Part shown: in pieces, positions 55,141 to 64,000 of the stretch | Layout of the letters: each line of letters begins with the position of its first letter | How positions within the stretch are numbered: position 1 is the first letter of the stretch | DNA from: Sporosarcina aquimarina | Lineage (GTDB): Bacteria; Bacillota; Bacilli; Bacillales_A; Planococcaceae | Direction of reading: 5' to 3' | DNA: 64,000 bases | Assembly (NCBI RefSeq): GCF_019748715.1 | Contig: NZ_JACLBZ010000006.1 | Location: 1 to 64,000 of the forward strand | Notes under the pieces: model-generated | The model's database searches: none | Told to the model about the DNA's origin: nothing | What the model saw: only the letters and a program-made list of their open reading frames with translations | Program-made: the position numbers and the translations under genes

Positions 55141-55488
55141 TTATAGTATTAGCTGGTGCACCTCCCCAATAATGAACATTATTAAGCCGATCAGTGAAAG
55201 CATTATACCTACATAGAAAGGCCACGGATTGTCTTCTCTTTCCTTATCATATGTAAAAAGGGTTACTATGCAAAAGATAAGAGTAATGACAGGAATGAAG
55301 CCGTATTGAGGACCGAATGCAAATGCTATCCCACCAAAGATTAATCCAATAAGACCATAGGGATTTTGAGTTGGAATCCGGTCTAGATATTCCTTTTCAT
55401 TCTCGGATAAACCATCCTTTTTGTCTCCCCATACATCTATATCTTTCATTTCATTGAGCAATTCTATTAACTTGTTAAACGATTTCAT
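55141..55488 (-). CDS. hypothetical membrane protein
   Basis: 115 residues: a hydrophilic N-terminal 40 residues then three hydrophobic segments (about 43-60, 62-78, 92-110). No family recognised. It has no close partner on this strand. Confidence 0.6.
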   Translation of the reverse strand: MKSFNKLIELLNEMKDIDVWGDKKDGLSENEKEYLDRIPTQNPYGLIGLIFGGIAFAFGPQYGFIPVITLIFCIVTLFTYDKEREDNPWPFYVGIMLSLIGLIMFIIGEVHQLIL

Positions 55489-55783
55489 AAATCAAATCCA
55501 CCTCATCATTTGATAGGTAATTCACTTTAAAAGTTTTGGCATTTTGAACTATGTGCGTCTAATTTGCGAGCCCTATACTGTCTTCTAGCCTTATTCGAAA
55601 TCAGGTCAACTTCAGAAAGAGCACACTAAAATCCATTAGTGCACTCAACTATTGACTGTATGTGTGTATTTATCAAAGATTATAAGTAAACGCTATCTAT
55701 CTGTATGCATGTGAATAATTATATCTTCTACTTGATTTTTTCTAGACATACGGCTCCCATTATTGCATCCGATAGTTAAAAAT

Positions 55784-56167
55784 CTATCTAGCTAAATCTG
55801 TGAAAAACTCCCTCATATCTTCAGGTAATGCTTCAACTGCAAGAACTTTTAATCTTTCAGTTCCTGGCGAAGTCATAATTATATAAGTTTTTTTCTTATA
55901 TTCAAATAAAGTAAACTGCCCTAGGCTATCTGCTGAATGCTTTTGAATATAATTGAAATCTTCCTCTGAAAAATAGTCTTCATAGCCATCCAATATAAGT
56001 TTTTGTGCCTGCTCAAAACTATCTGAAAAATGCAGTTTTTGATATAATTCAAGTGAATTTTTAGGTGTGAAAAAATAGATATAATATACTGATCCACTAA
56101 CTATAAATAAGAACAAAACAAAGAAGACAATCCAATCTTTTTGCGTTTTTTTCCTTAAAGCTCTCAA
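55784..56167 (-). CDS. hypothetical single-pass membrane protein
   Basis: 127 residues with a basic N-terminus, one membrane segment (about 12-32), and an external acidic domain. No family recognised. An imperfect CACTAA/TTAGTG hairpin at about 55618-55649 may end its transcript. Confidence 0.6.
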   Translation of the reverse strand: MRALRKKTQKDWIVFFVLFLFIVSGSVYYIYFFTPKNSLELYQKLHFSDSFEQAQKLILDGYEDYFSEEDFNYIQKHSADSLGQFTLFEYKKKTYIIMTSPGTERLKVLAVEALPEDMREFFTDLAR

Positions 56168-56462
56168 GTTTCATCCCCTCTGCATTAATAATTCTTCCCT
56201 CTCATAATTGTAAATCCCCTCTTTTTAAACCCATGTTATCTTCTCTTTAAGTAAAATTATTCCTTTTATCAAGAATATTGTTAGTGAAATTAGGGAAGTT
56301 TTATACCTTGTTTTTTGAACGAAAAGAAATGTAAAACTTCTACTAAGATTTATTATTTTTTAACCGTTTATCTAGCATTAGCGATGATTCTTATTTCATT
56401 ATCGTATCCTTTATTTGAATGTCTTTCTAGCATAACTTTCTACTATTTATCTTAAAATGCAT

Positions 56463-56621
56463 CTACTCATTATCTTTTGTGTAAATCTTTTTTAGCGTTG
56501 TATTAATATTAACTAGAGCTATCAATATAAAGCCAAGCATTATGAAAGTTATAATTTCACCTGTAAAAAAAGACACGACACCAAATATCAAGGCATATAG
56601 CCCATACAAACTGTTATTCAT
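56463..56621 (-). CDS. 52-residue membrane protein
   Basis: Starts MNNSLYGLYALIFGVVSFFT; two hydrophobic segments and a short charged tail ending TKDNE. GAGGGG lies 8 nt before the ATG. No family recognised; the ribosome site and composition support a real small gene. Confidence 0.55.
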   Translation of the reverse strand: MNNSLYGLYALIFGVVSFFTGEIITFIMLGFILIALVNINTTLKKIYTKDNE

Positions 56622-56755
56622 ATACAAAACCCCTCTTTTACGACAAACTTGTTCATTTGTTCAACGTTTATGCTGATTCCTATTTCAAAATTAATTCCAG
56701 TTCTAGAATAACCTCACCCTATATTAGCATATATTGTAAAATTATAAAAAGCTAT

Positions 56756-57319
56756 TCACCCTTTATATTTATTGCTACCTGGCAGAACTTTAATTTTATT
56801 CCAAGCTTTAATTGCATCTTCTCGTTTTTTATTTTTGTTTTGAGGATCCGCAAAATAATCTCTGATGAATTGATTGTATTCGAATTGCGGGCCTATTTGT
56901 TTGTTATAGGATGGGTCTTTTTTTCTTTCTTCTTCCTCGTACCACGCTTCCACCACGTCCCGATATGTTTTTCCTGCATTGGCCTTAAAATAATTTTGAA
57001 TATGCGTGGAGAAATGAAACTTCGGGATGACTGACTGGAAGAAGCCTCTAACTACCTGACTACAACGATGATTTTCTGCAATCACTGTATCTAAATTTAA
57101 TTCTTCTAATTTTGTTTCTGTCGAGAAAGAACTTCTTTTCCTTGTTGGCTTTTCAATTTTTCCGGTATCGAGAAATATTGCTATTCTCTCTGTAAGTTCA
57201 GTTTTAGAACCTGAAGCACTTATCCCATTTTCTCTACAGAAAGATTGTAATTCCTCTTTTAGCCAATAAAAATCACGAAAATTATGTACATCTAAATCCC
57301 TTGTTAATTCAGGCCTCAA
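56756..57319 (-). CDS. SAP-domain DUF6434-like protein
   Basis: 187 residues. The N-terminal part (about 18-52) matches a SAP motif (LKEELQSFCRENGISASGSKTELTERI), a putative nucleic-acid-binding helix pair. The C-terminal half contains FHFSTHIQNYFKAN and TYRDVVEAWYEEEERKKDPS, as in DUF6434 proteins. TTG start with GGAGG 8 nt upstream. Function unknown. Confidence 0.75.
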   Translation of the reverse strand: MRPELTRDLDVHNFRDFYWLKEELQSFCRENGISASGSKTELTERIAIFLDTGKIEKPTRKRSSFSTETKLEELNLDTVIAENHRCSQVVRGFFQSVIPKFHFSTHIQNYFKANAGKTYRDVVEAWYEEEERKKDPSYNKQIGPQFEYNQFIRDYFADPQNKNKKREDAIKAWNKIKVLPGSNKYKG

Positions 57320-57549
57320 TTATCCTACCTCCGATTTTAAATTCCGAATTAATGAATGCCAATATATTCTCTGTCTTAAAGATAGCCATTACCACCCATT
57401 CAGACTCCCCCTTTTTAACTACTATTACATTATAAACTTGTATTCTTCACCATGCCTTTTTCCTATTTATATATGAAAATCTTTAACCAAATTTAAATAG
57501 TGCTACAATATTAAAAATACATTCTATATTTCTGAGATAAGGAGACCTA

Positions 57550-58950
57550 ATGAAACTAAAACACTTTTTATTGTGGACTGCTTTGATTTTCATCCTAGCT
57601 GCTTGTGATGGAAAGAAATCAGTCTCAAACGAACCCAATGCCCCAAAAGATGTAGAGGCAACTGAGAAAGAAAAAGGATCTGAAACTGATAATGAGACTA
57701 AAAAGCAAATTATAGCTGAAGACATTGAGCCTGCCCCACTTCCGCAAACATTAGCTGAGTTAGCTGAATTACCACCTGGTTATACAGGTCCCCAGCTTTT
57801 TGGAATACATGAGGAAGACCATCCGAAATTGGATGAATTAACTGCACACTTACCTGATATTTCTGGTGAACCTACAGAGGCACAGCTTGATCACTACTAT
57901 AATGAAATTTTGGCAGTATTCCAACATGATTTTAAAGGTCCTGAAGAGTTACTTGCCAAGATGCGCTTTCAAGCTATTGGCAACCCGGATATTGAAGATT
58001 CCCGGATGCAGTTTAAGGAAAACTTAAATGTCCTTGTGGTACTTGATGCTTCCGGAAGCATGGGAAAAAATCTTGGCGGAGAAACGCAAATGGCCGCAGC
58101 GAAAAAGGCCATCACTAATTTTGTGGAAGGCCTGCCTGCCGAAGCCAATGTGGGGCTGCGAATATATGGACATGAAGGTACAGGCAATGCTTCTGACAAA
58201 GCCCGTTCGTGTGCAAGCAGTGATTTAATCTATCCAATAGGAAAATACGACAATGCGAATTTTAAAACTTCTTTAGAAAAAGCACAACCGGCTGGATGGA
58301 CGCCAATTCAATTGGCGATCAACGAAGCTCAGAAAGATTTAGCAGGATTCAAAGGAGATCAAAACACCAATATCGTTTATTTGGTCAGTGACGGGGTTTC
58401 AACCTGTGATGACGATCCCGTTGCCGCCGCCAAACAGCTTTATGACTCTGATATTACTCCCATTGTCAATGTCATCGGATTTAATGTCGACAATGAAGGT
58501 CAAAAACAGTTGAAAGAAGTAGCCAGAGCAACAGAGGGCACATACGAAGACGTGCAAAATGCAGAAGGACTACAAAACGAGTTAGATCAAATGAAGGAAA
58601 TAGCGAAAAATTGGAAAAAGTGGAAAGATCAAAAAACAACGAGTATAAATCATGACAAGATAAAAAACTCGCTCGATATCTTTGGCTATGAAGCAGGTGA
58701 GTATAAAAAAAGGGTAGATGAAGGAAGTCAAGTTGGAGTAGCCCTACAATATTTATATCAGGATCAAAATTTGATGTCGCGGGAAACCCACGACTATTTA
58801 AGAAAAAGAAATTCTGAATACCACAACTGGATTGAAGAAGAATATATTAAATTAAAACGAGAATTAGAAGAACTCAACGAAAAGAAGATTGATGAAGCGT
58901 TACAATTACTCGAAGAAAAGTTTAATGAAAATGTGCCAAGAGATTCCTAA
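57550..58950 (+). CDS. VWA-domain lipoprotein
   Basis: A 466-residue surface lipoprotein: signal peptide with lipobox ILAAC (Cys 18), acidic linker, and a von Willebrand A domain from about 155 with MIDAS motif DASGSM, then a helical C-terminus. It resembles B. subtilis YwmC/YwmD-type proteins. A ligand- or metal-dependent adhesion role is likely but unknown. GATAAGGAGAC precedes the ATG. Confidence 0.85.
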   Translation: MKLKHFLLWTALIFILAACDGKKSVSNEPNAPKDVEATEKEKGSETDNETKKQIIAEDIEPAPLPQTLAELAELPPGYTGPQLFGIHEEDHPKLDELTAHLPDISGEPTEAQLDHYYNEILAVFQHDFKGPEELLAKMRFQAIGNPDIEDSRMQFKENLNVLVVLDASGSMGKNLGGETQMAAAKKAITNFVEGLPAEANVGLRIYGHEGTGNASDKARSCASSDLIYPIGKYDNANFKTSLEKAQPAGWTPIQLAINEAQKDLAGFKGDQNTNIVYLVSDGVSTCDDDPVAAAKQLYDSDITPIVNVIGFNVDNEGQKQLKEVARATEGTYEDVQNAEGLQNELDQMKEIAKNWKKWKDQKTTSINHDKIKNSLDIFGYEAGEYKKRVDEGSQVGVALQYLYQDQNLMSRETHDYLRKRNSEYHNWIEEEYIKLKRELEELNEKKIDEALQLLEEKFNENVPRDS

Positions 58951-58968
58951 TACAGGAATCTCTTTTTT
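58940..58968 (+). terminator. terminator after VWA gene
   Basis: 9-bp stem GAGATTCCT/AGGAATCTC, 5-nt loop, then T7; it overlaps the last codons. Confidence 0.85.
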
Positions 58969-59010
58969 TACGGGCTCACTCTCACTGAATAGGCAGCCAC
59001 TTTTAATAGA

Positions 59011-59769
59011 TTACTTTTTAACAATGGCTTCAAATGTTATGGTTTGAGTTCGGTCTGTTGGATATTGTCCATACTTATAATCTGCTGAGATCATTATATC
59101 CTCAAATCCAATCCGTTCAAGGATCATTTTAAATTCTTCAACTCCATACCAACGAAGCGGGAATCGCTCTAGTTCTGTTTGTACAAGTGTTCCGCTGTCC
59201 CACTTTTCATAGCGATTATGAGACACAGTGTATTGATTAATATGGTCAACTTCAACAATTTTACTTTCTAATGTAATCATCCCGCCACCCTTAGATTCCC
59301 AAGATCTCGTCGAAACTTTGTTTGTCGTTACTTCGGTTTGTAAAAATATGTCCAGTATAAGCTTACCGCCATTAGAAAGATGATTGAAAAAGTTTTTTAG
59401 AGCTTTAATTGAGTCTTCTCTTTTATATAGAAGCAAAAAGGTTCCAGTTGGCACGATAATCGCTTCATATTCTGTATCTAAAGAAAATGACTCCATTTTC
59501 CCTTCAAATAATTTCGGGTGCAGGCCCCTATTTTCACAGTTATGACGGCATATTTTTAACATCTCTTCTGAAACATCGAAACCGTCAACTTTTAAACCTT
59601 TTTCTAATAGTGGTATAAGGATACGTCCCGTTCCGACACCTGGCTCGAGGATGCTCCCCTTACAAGAAGACAATCTTTCGCTATAAAATTCTACATCCCC
59701 AAATGAAAGACCAATATATTTGTCTATATCGTATACTTCTGAAGAAAGCCTATTGTAATAACCCAACAT
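59011..59769 (-). CDS. class I SAM-dependent methyltransferase
   Basis: 252 residues with SAM motif I ILEPGVGTGRILIPLLEKG and downstream VDGFDVSEEMLKICR, a generic Rossmann methyltransferase. The substrate is unknown; the C-terminal domain is like those of small-molecule methyltransferases. Stands alone, divergent from the guanidine riboswitch unit. Confidence 0.85.
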   Translation of the reverse strand: MLGYYNRLSSEVYDIDKYIGLSFGDVEFYSERLSSCKGSILEPGVGTGRILIPLLEKGLKVDGFDVSEEMLKICRHNCENRGLHPKLFEGKMESFSLDTEYEAIIVPTGTFLLLYKREDSIKALKNFFNHLSNGGKLILDIFLQTEVTTNKVSTRSWESKGGGMITLESKIVEVDHINQYTVSHNRYEKWDSGTLVQTELERFPLRWYGVEEFKMILERIGFEDIMISADYKYGQYPTDRTQTITFEAIVKK

Positions 59770-59950
59770 ATACTTTTCCCTTCTTTCTAATTTGATTTAA
59801 CATGCCCTTAGTTTACTATAAATCTATGTGTTAAGATACTCATTCCTTAACAGTCTAATGCGGTTGGATCTAGTAATTGCGCTTGATTAATGAATATATC
59901 TTTTTAATCAAAAAGGGTGTATACTATTAGACAATAGAATAACTAAAATG

Positions 59951-60031
59951 TTTTCTAGGGTTCCGCAACTATTTTGTTGGTCTGGTCCGAGAGAAAACTC
60001 ACAGTCATGCTGTGTCACGGAAGGATAAAAG
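59951..60031 (+). promoter_or_regulatory. guanidine-I (ykkC) riboswitch
   Basis: Conserved aptamer segments CTAGGGTTCCG, GGTCTGGTCCGAGAG and ACGGAAGGATAAAAGCCTGGGAGA are present in the correct order, followed by an attenuator terminator and two SMR genes. Guanidinium binding is expected to prevent termination and turn on the exporter. Confidence 0.93.
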
Positions 60032-60071
60032 CCTGGGAGAAACTGTTCAACAGTTTTTTCCAGGTTTTTTT
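60032..60071 (+). terminator. guanidine riboswitch attenuator
   Basis: Stem CCTGG...CCAGG with inner AAACTG/CAGTTT and a 5-nt loop, then seven T residues. The left arm shares bases with the aptamer 3' end, which provides the switch. Confidence 0.88.
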
Positions 60072-60106
60072 ATTTTGCAGAAAAAATAACAGGAGGTGTT
60101 CTGTAT

Positions 60107-60448
60107 ATGAATACAGATTGGATCAAAGTAATCATTGCAGCTTTTTTTGAAATTGGTTGGGTTATTGGATTAAAGCATGCAAACAACTTTTGGGAGTGGA
60201 CAGGGACGGTTGTTTGTATCGTCGTTAGTTTTTACCTGATGATTATGGCAGGGGAAAAACTTCCTGTAGGAACAGTCTACGCCGTCTTTGTAGGACTAGG
60301 AACTGCTGGAACAGTATTTGCAGACATCATATTTTTTGGTGAATCGTTTAAAATAGCGAAAATTGTTTTGGTCATGGTTTTATTGGGTGGGGTTATTGGC
60401 TTGAAATTAGTGACGAAAAATCCTGTTCCAGAAGGAGATGAGTTGTAA
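60107..60448 (+). CDS. ykkC: SMR-family guanidinium exporter subunit
   Basis: 113 residues with four membrane segments and the SMR glutamate Glu13 in AAFFEIGWVIGLKHA. With the next gene it forms a paired heteromeric SMR exporter of the YkkCD type, here under a guanidine riboswitch, so guanidinium export is well supported. AGGAGG precedes the ATG. Confidence 0.9.
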   Translation: MNTDWIKVIIAAFFEIGWVIGLKHANNFWEWTGTVVCIVVSFYLMIMAGEKLPVGTVYAVFVGLGTAGTVFADIIFFGESFKIAKIVLVMVLLGGVIGLKLVTKNPVPEGDEL

Positions 60449-60762
60449 TGGCATGGGTTTCTTTAGTGGTTGCAGGTTTATTTGAAATGTTTGGTGTTGC
60501 CATGATCAATAAGTTGCACAAGGATCGAAACTGGCAGGCATTTGTTTTGTTGGTGGCGGGATTCGGAGCAAGTTTTCTATTCCTTGCTCATGCAATGAAA
60601 ACATTACCTATGGGAACAGCCTACGCCATTTGGACAGGAATTGGGGCTTCGGGCGGTGCGATTTTAGGAATGGTTCTGTACGGTGAACCAAAAGATTCGA
60701 AAAGAATGTTTTTCATTGCACTGGTTCTAGGTGCAGCAATCGGATTAAAACTGATTTCATAA
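60448..60762 (+). CDS. ykkD: SMR-family guanidinium exporter subunit
   Basis: 104 residues, four membrane segments, with conserved Glu12 in GLFEMFGVAMINKLHK. The start overlaps the previous stop (TAATG), giving translational coupling. Partner of the preceding gene. Confidence 0.9.
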   Translation: MAWVSLVVAGLFEMFGVAMINKLHKDRNWQAFVLLVAGFGASFLFLAHAMKTLPMGTAYAIWTGIGASGGAILGMVLYGEPKDSKRMFFIALVLGAAIGLKLIS

Positions 60763-60771
60763 ACCATCATT

Positions 60772-60805
60772 GGAAAGCCTATTTTGTAAGTAGGCTTTCC
60801 TTTTT
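60772..60805 (+). terminator. terminator after the SMR pair
   Basis: 10-bp stem GGAAAGCCTA/TAGGCTTTCC with a 9-nt loop, then T5. Confidence 0.88.
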
Positions 60806-60812
60806 CAAAACT

Positions 60813-61088
60813 CTAATTTTTCATCCAAGTTAATACGCGGATAATTTGAAATGGTTCTGTCCAAATAATTATGAAACTTAATAAAAAAAACGCAACCACT
60901 GATGAAAACTTTGCCGCACCCTTTTCTCCCCTAACCATTGCCCAAAAGCATAGAAACGATCCAACAATTAACGAACCAAACCCTAAGACCATAAGGAGTT
61001 CAAAAGATTCCTTAAAAATATATGAGAAACCAATTAACAGAACACCAATAATTGCAAATAGAGTTGACAAAACACTAAAACTTCTCAT
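60813..61088 (-). CDS. hypothetical membrane protein
   Basis: 91 residues with three hydrophobic segments (about 7-23, 30-50, 62-76). GAGGAGGG precedes the ATG. No family recognised; convergent with the SMR operon. Confidence 0.62.
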   Translation of the reverse strand: MRSFSVLSTLFAIIGVLLIGFSYIFKESFELLMVLGFGSLIVGSFLCFWAMVRGEKGAAKFSSVVAFFLLSFIIIWTEPFQIIRVLTWMKN

Positions 61089-61188
61089 AGCAGTCCCTCC
61101 TCTTCACTCATTATACCGAATAGTAATTTAATTCAGAAAGTTGATATAAGATATTGTAATTCTGGAGACGCACTCTGTACGGAACAAC

Positions 61189-62418
61189 TTAATAAAAAGC
61201 CTTTTTTGTTTTATCCAAAACAACTATACTCATAATAATTCCTAGAATCAAAAAGGCGAAGGAACCTATACTATATATGAACCGAATCTCATACGACTCA
61301 GCAAGAACACCAACTGCCGCAGTAAATAGAATGATTAATAATGCCTCTAATATGCCAAAGATACTTGAAAACCTCCCCATGATATGGACCGATACATTAT
61401 TTTGATAAAATGTTAAAAAACCAGTATTCCCAAATGATATTGCGAATGTTAATGTTAAAAATCCTATAGCTGCCCAAGTAAAATCTTGTGAGTATGCAAA
61501 GATCAAATAACCGATTGGTGTAAAAATTGCACCTACGCCGATAAGGATGTTCGTTTTTAAACGACCAGCGAATAAAGCGTTTGTTAATGAGCCTATTATA
61601 ATTCCTATTCCCGCGATACTTACCAGAAATCCATAAGAACTTTCAGATAACAGGAGAACTTTTGTTGCGAATGCGGCTTCTAATGAATCTAACGCTGTCA
61701 TAAATACTGTAATTCCACTAAAGAGAACATAAACCAATGTAATATGCATGTTTGATTTACTAAAACTTAGAATTTCTCTCCAATCATTCCTGATTACTTT
61801 AATGCTCACTTTTTCGGCTCTAACTGTTTCCTCGCTTAATTCTAAATTGGGAAGTAAAAAGATTACTATAGCCGACATACATAATGCTAGAGAATTCAGC
61901 TGAATAGCAAGATATGGAGAACCTATAATAAACAAAAAACCTGCAATGGAAGGTCCTAGTATAAACCCGCTTGAATTAATAAAATTTCTAAGCGCATTAA
62001 ATCTTTGTCGATCTGTCTTCGGTATAAGCTTCGTCATATAAACCATAGATGCAGGCTCAAAAATAGAACTCGCAATATTGATGATAAAAACCAATAGATA
62101 GATGAAAAACAGTGAATCCATAAATGGGAGTAGGAATATAAAAACTGCTCTGATTAAGTCGAGAAAAATCATTAAATTCCTTTTATTTAACCTGTCAATA
62201 AAACTCCCCGCCCAAAAATTTGTACACAAAGCAGCAAAGGGTATTAGGATATAAAGAACGGATACTGCCAATGGGGAACCTGTCATATCTAATACAATCA
62301 GGTTCAGAGCAATTAAATAAATCCAGGCACCCAGATTGGATACGCCAATACCTAACAGCAGTAATAAGGGGTTTTTCCACTTACTAGATTTCAACATCTT
62401 ATCCACTCCTAAATTCAT
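61189..62418 (-). CDS. MFS transporter behind a T-box leader
   Basis: About 409 residues (or 402 if starting at the second Met) with roughly twelve membrane segments and the MFS loop motif GSFIDRLNKRNLM. It resembles the MFS/enterobactin-exporter-like group. A T-box riboswitch directly upstream ties it to an uncharged tRNA, so it probably moves an amino acid or related compound; direction and substrate are unknown. Confidence 0.85.
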   Translation of the reverse strand: MNLGVDKMLKSSKWKNPLLLLLGIGVSNLGAWIYLIALNLIVLDMTGSPLAVSVLYILIPFAALCTNFWAGSFIDRLNKRNLMIFLDLIRAVFIFLLPFMDSLFFIYLLVFIINIASSIFEPASMVYMTKLIPKTDRQRFNALRNFINSSGFILGPSIAGFLFIIGSPYLAIQLNSLALCMSAIVIFLLPNLELSEETVRAEKVSIKVIRNDWREILSFSKSNMHITLVYVLFSGITVFMTALDSLEAAFATKVLLLSESSYGFLVSIAGIGIIIGSLTNALFAGRLKTNILIGVGAIFTPIGYLIFAYSQDFTWAAIGFLTLTFAISFGNTGFLTFYQNNVSVHIMGRFSSIFGILEALLIILFTAAVGVLAESYEIRFIYSIGSFAFLILGIIMSIVVLDKTKKAFY

Positions 62419-62439
62419 TGTTTATAGACAGTAAAAAAG

Positions 62440-62730
62440 AATCCCACCCCCAAGTCATTAGACTTGAGGACGAGACTCCCTGAATTTAGAAGTTCGCGGT
62501 GCCACCCCAGTTTGTTCTTGTGTTGCCACAAAAACCTTTTCAAGTACGCCTACTGTGTAATGTAGGATATACTCTATCTCGATAACGGGAGAAACCGGCA
62601 CATAATCAATATCATGAAGACAATATCCTATGGCAGCTCTGAGGCTTGGTTCCATGTACTTGTACATCCTCCTTCGCAGCTAACGGAGTTCTCTGTCATG
62701 CTTAAGCACATATACTCTTCTCTTCATCGC
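62440..62730 (-). promoter_or_regulatory. T-box riboswitch upstream of MFS gene
   Basis: The minus strand contains the T-box sequence TGGGGTGGCACCGCGAACTTC (62490-62510 area), typical stem I features AGAGAACTCC...GCTGCGAAGGAGG, and a terminator AGTCTCGTCCTCAAGTC/GACTTGGGGGTGGGAT followed by TTTTTT (62433-62477). In the aligned specifier position GAA-CCA-AGC-CUC the triplet would be AGC (Ser), a tentative reading. A 69-codon frame across it is a shadow. No other gene in 62419-62919. Confidence 0.88.
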
Positions 62731-62919
62731 TTTTTAATTAATATATATATTACCACAATTCAAAAATATTTAAAATAAGGATGATTTTTATAGTATCTTA
62801 GTCAAAGCACGTATCTTGCTTCAGAAAGACGCCCTTTAATTGAAAAAATCGCTGAATTATTTTTTGTTTTTAAAAAGTGGCTTATCAAAGTTCGATACGC
62901 CACTTTCGTACATATTGTA

Positions 62920-63429
62920 TTAGTTTGATAAAGCGATTTTTATATGAGCTAAGTGGTGCTCTTCGTGCCATGCTAACTTTGCCACTTTTGCAGCAACTGT
63001 TATTTTACCATCTATCTGATGAATAAACGCACGATCCAATTGCTCTTCAGTTAAATTATTTCCTAAAAATACGATACGCTCATTTATACCTTCTAGCATT
63101 TGAATAGAACTTTCTACAGGAAGCCTTGTATCCGGTTGAACAGCCCATTTTTCTTCGTCAAAAGCTGTTACTGTTGGATTCTCATCTGTTAAAGCCAGCT
63201 TCAAACGTTGATACATATTCAACTGAGAATCTGCAATGTGATGAACCAGTTGACGAACTGTCCAGCTCCCGTCACGATAGGTTCTGCTCAATTCTTCATC
63301 ACTTAATGAAGCGACAGTTCCCCTTAATCGAATCGTGAAAGTTTCGATTTCCTTTAGCCATCCTTGAATATTTTCTAATGTCACATTTTCAGGAACTTGT
63401 AATCTCCCAATTGGATATCTCACATCCAT
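62920..63429 (-). CDS. YfiT/DinB-family bacillithiol S-transferase-like protein
   Basis: About 169 residues: DinB-like four-helix fold with the three metal-ligand His positions in VHHIADSQ and WHEEHHLAHI, near identical to B. subtilis YfiT. This family includes bacillithiol transferases. The ATG at 63429 is 7 nt after GAGGGG; the ATG two codons earlier is too close to it. Confidence 0.85.
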   Translation of the reverse strand: MDVRYPIGRLQVPENVTLENIQGWLKEIETFTIRLRGTVASLSDEELSRTYRDGSWTVRQLVHHIADSQLNMYQRLKLALTDENPTVTAFDEEKWAVQPDTRLPVESSIQMLEGINERIVFLGNNLTEEQLDRAFIHQIDGKITVAAKVAKLAWHEEHHLAHIKIALSN

Positions 63430-63484
63430 TTTCATTCCCCTCTCCCTAGTCGTTATTTCTTTTACCTATTTATTATTACATAGT

Positions 63485-63937
63485 TTATTTTTTAATACCC
63501 CATTTAGTAATTGCATACATAATTTCTTTTGGGTTAGGGTCGTGTTCTACATATCCTCCATAACGGGAAACTAGAACACCATAGCTGAAATCTTGACCAA
63601 TAATCCATATATCATCATAGTTTATACAGTTCCATAAAACGCTAAAATTCCTTACTATCCATTTTCCATCAACCAGAAATATTGGACTATCATCTATCCC
63701 TCCTAAAAATAAATAGACTTTTTTCTCTGCAATAGCACACCCTTGAACATACTCCATAACCTCTTGTTCCCAACTAAATTCCTTTCTGAAATCGCTATAA
63801 GTAAGCGCAAAATCATTTTTATGCAAATCAAAGTTCCATTTTTCATGAACTTTTTCTAGTATTTTTTCTAATTCCGGAGAAGTGATTAATTCGCTTTTCT
63901 CAATAACAACAGACATATCTGGAGGCAGAAGTTTCAT
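63485..63937 (-). CDS. hypothetical SMI1/KNR4-like soluble protein
   Basis: About 150 residues. LFLGGIDDSPIFLVDGKWIVRNF and VEHDPNPKEIMYAI suggest a compact soluble domain resembling SMI1/KNR4 immunity-type proteins, a weak resemblance. The start at 63937 has AAGGG 8 nt upstream; an in-frame ATG at 63994 near the window end is less supported. Confidence 0.55.
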   Translation of the reverse strand: MKLLPPDMSVVIEKSELITSPELEKILEKVHEKWNFDLHKNDFALTYSDFRKEFSWEQEVMEYVQGCAIAEKKVYLFLGGIDDSPIFLVDGKWIVRNFSVLWNCINYDDIWIIGQDFSYGVLVSRYGGYVEHDPNPKEIMYAITKWGIKK

Positions 63938-64000
63938 TAATTCTACCCTTAGACTTTTTTGTTTGTTGATTCTTAGCTTCTGTTTTAAGAGCATTTTTCG

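Noticed and set aside
60107..60762. Multidrug resistance SMR pair
   Set aside because: The guanidine-I riboswitch upstream makes guanidinium export the better assignment.
62458..62667. 69-codon frame inside the T-box leader
   Set aside because: It covers stem I, the T-box sequence and the terminator; the RNA explains the conservation, and the apparent ribosome site is part of stem I.

Overview
The window looks like a chromosomal segment of a low-to-moderate GC, spore-former-type Bacillota, most likely Planococcaceae (Sporosarcina-like). This is inferred from Bacillales-type gene content: HutP/HutH, ribDE-BA-H under an FMN riboswitch, argCJBD, NSAR-type menC, CtaB/CtaM, an Opu-type betaine transporter, an SLH-NlpC/P60 wall protein, FusB-like protein and YfiT. 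Strong AGGAGG-type ribosome binding sites and many TTG/GTG starts agree. No rRNA, tRNA, phage, CRISPR or autonomous transposase was seen.

Layout. 1-7.5 kb: isochorismatase-family hydrolase, a GC-rich palindromic repeat, malate synthase G, metE behind a cobalamin riboswitch, and a YuiF-type permease. 7.5-9.8 kb: hutP and hutH separated by a HutP-type terminator; hutU/I/G are absent here. 9.8-13.7 kb: ribD-ribE-ribBA-ribH behind an FMN riboswitch that carries a 177-bp mobile-element-like insertion. 13.8-15.7 kb: N-succinylamino-acid racemase/OSBS plus an N-acyltransferase. 15.8-24.4 kb: ctaB, a betaine ABC transporter (binding protein, permease, ATPase), cobT, ferritin, a small GTPase operon, ctaM, and a second copy of the mobile-like element. 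24.6-30.9 kb: LysR/EamA divergent pair, chemoreceptor, lipoprotein, SLH-NlpC/P60 protein and a 21-bp periodic repeat. 30.9-40 kb: argCJBD, fabI, brnQ, a CDF metal exporter with an unusual leader, and an RNA/DNA methyltransferase.

40-64 kb is more accessory. It has two ECF sigma/anti-sigma pairs, small lipoproteins and membrane proteins, an ABC-2 exporter, leucyl aminopeptidase, at least two clear pseudogenes (a lipoprotein with frameshifts; a threonine-synthase-like PLP enzyme with two nonsense codons), and a FusB-like protein. A VWA lipoprotein, a guanidine riboswitch with two SMR exporters, a T-box in front of an MFS transporter, and YfiT complete it.

Regulatory RNA is the main theme: cobalamin, FMN and guanidine-I riboswitches, a T-box, and a HutP-controlled terminator. 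The most unusual observation is the mobile-element-like insertion in the loop of a variable arm of the FMN aptamer, with a diverged second copy whose stems appear to covary. No clearly novel multi-gene system was recognised.
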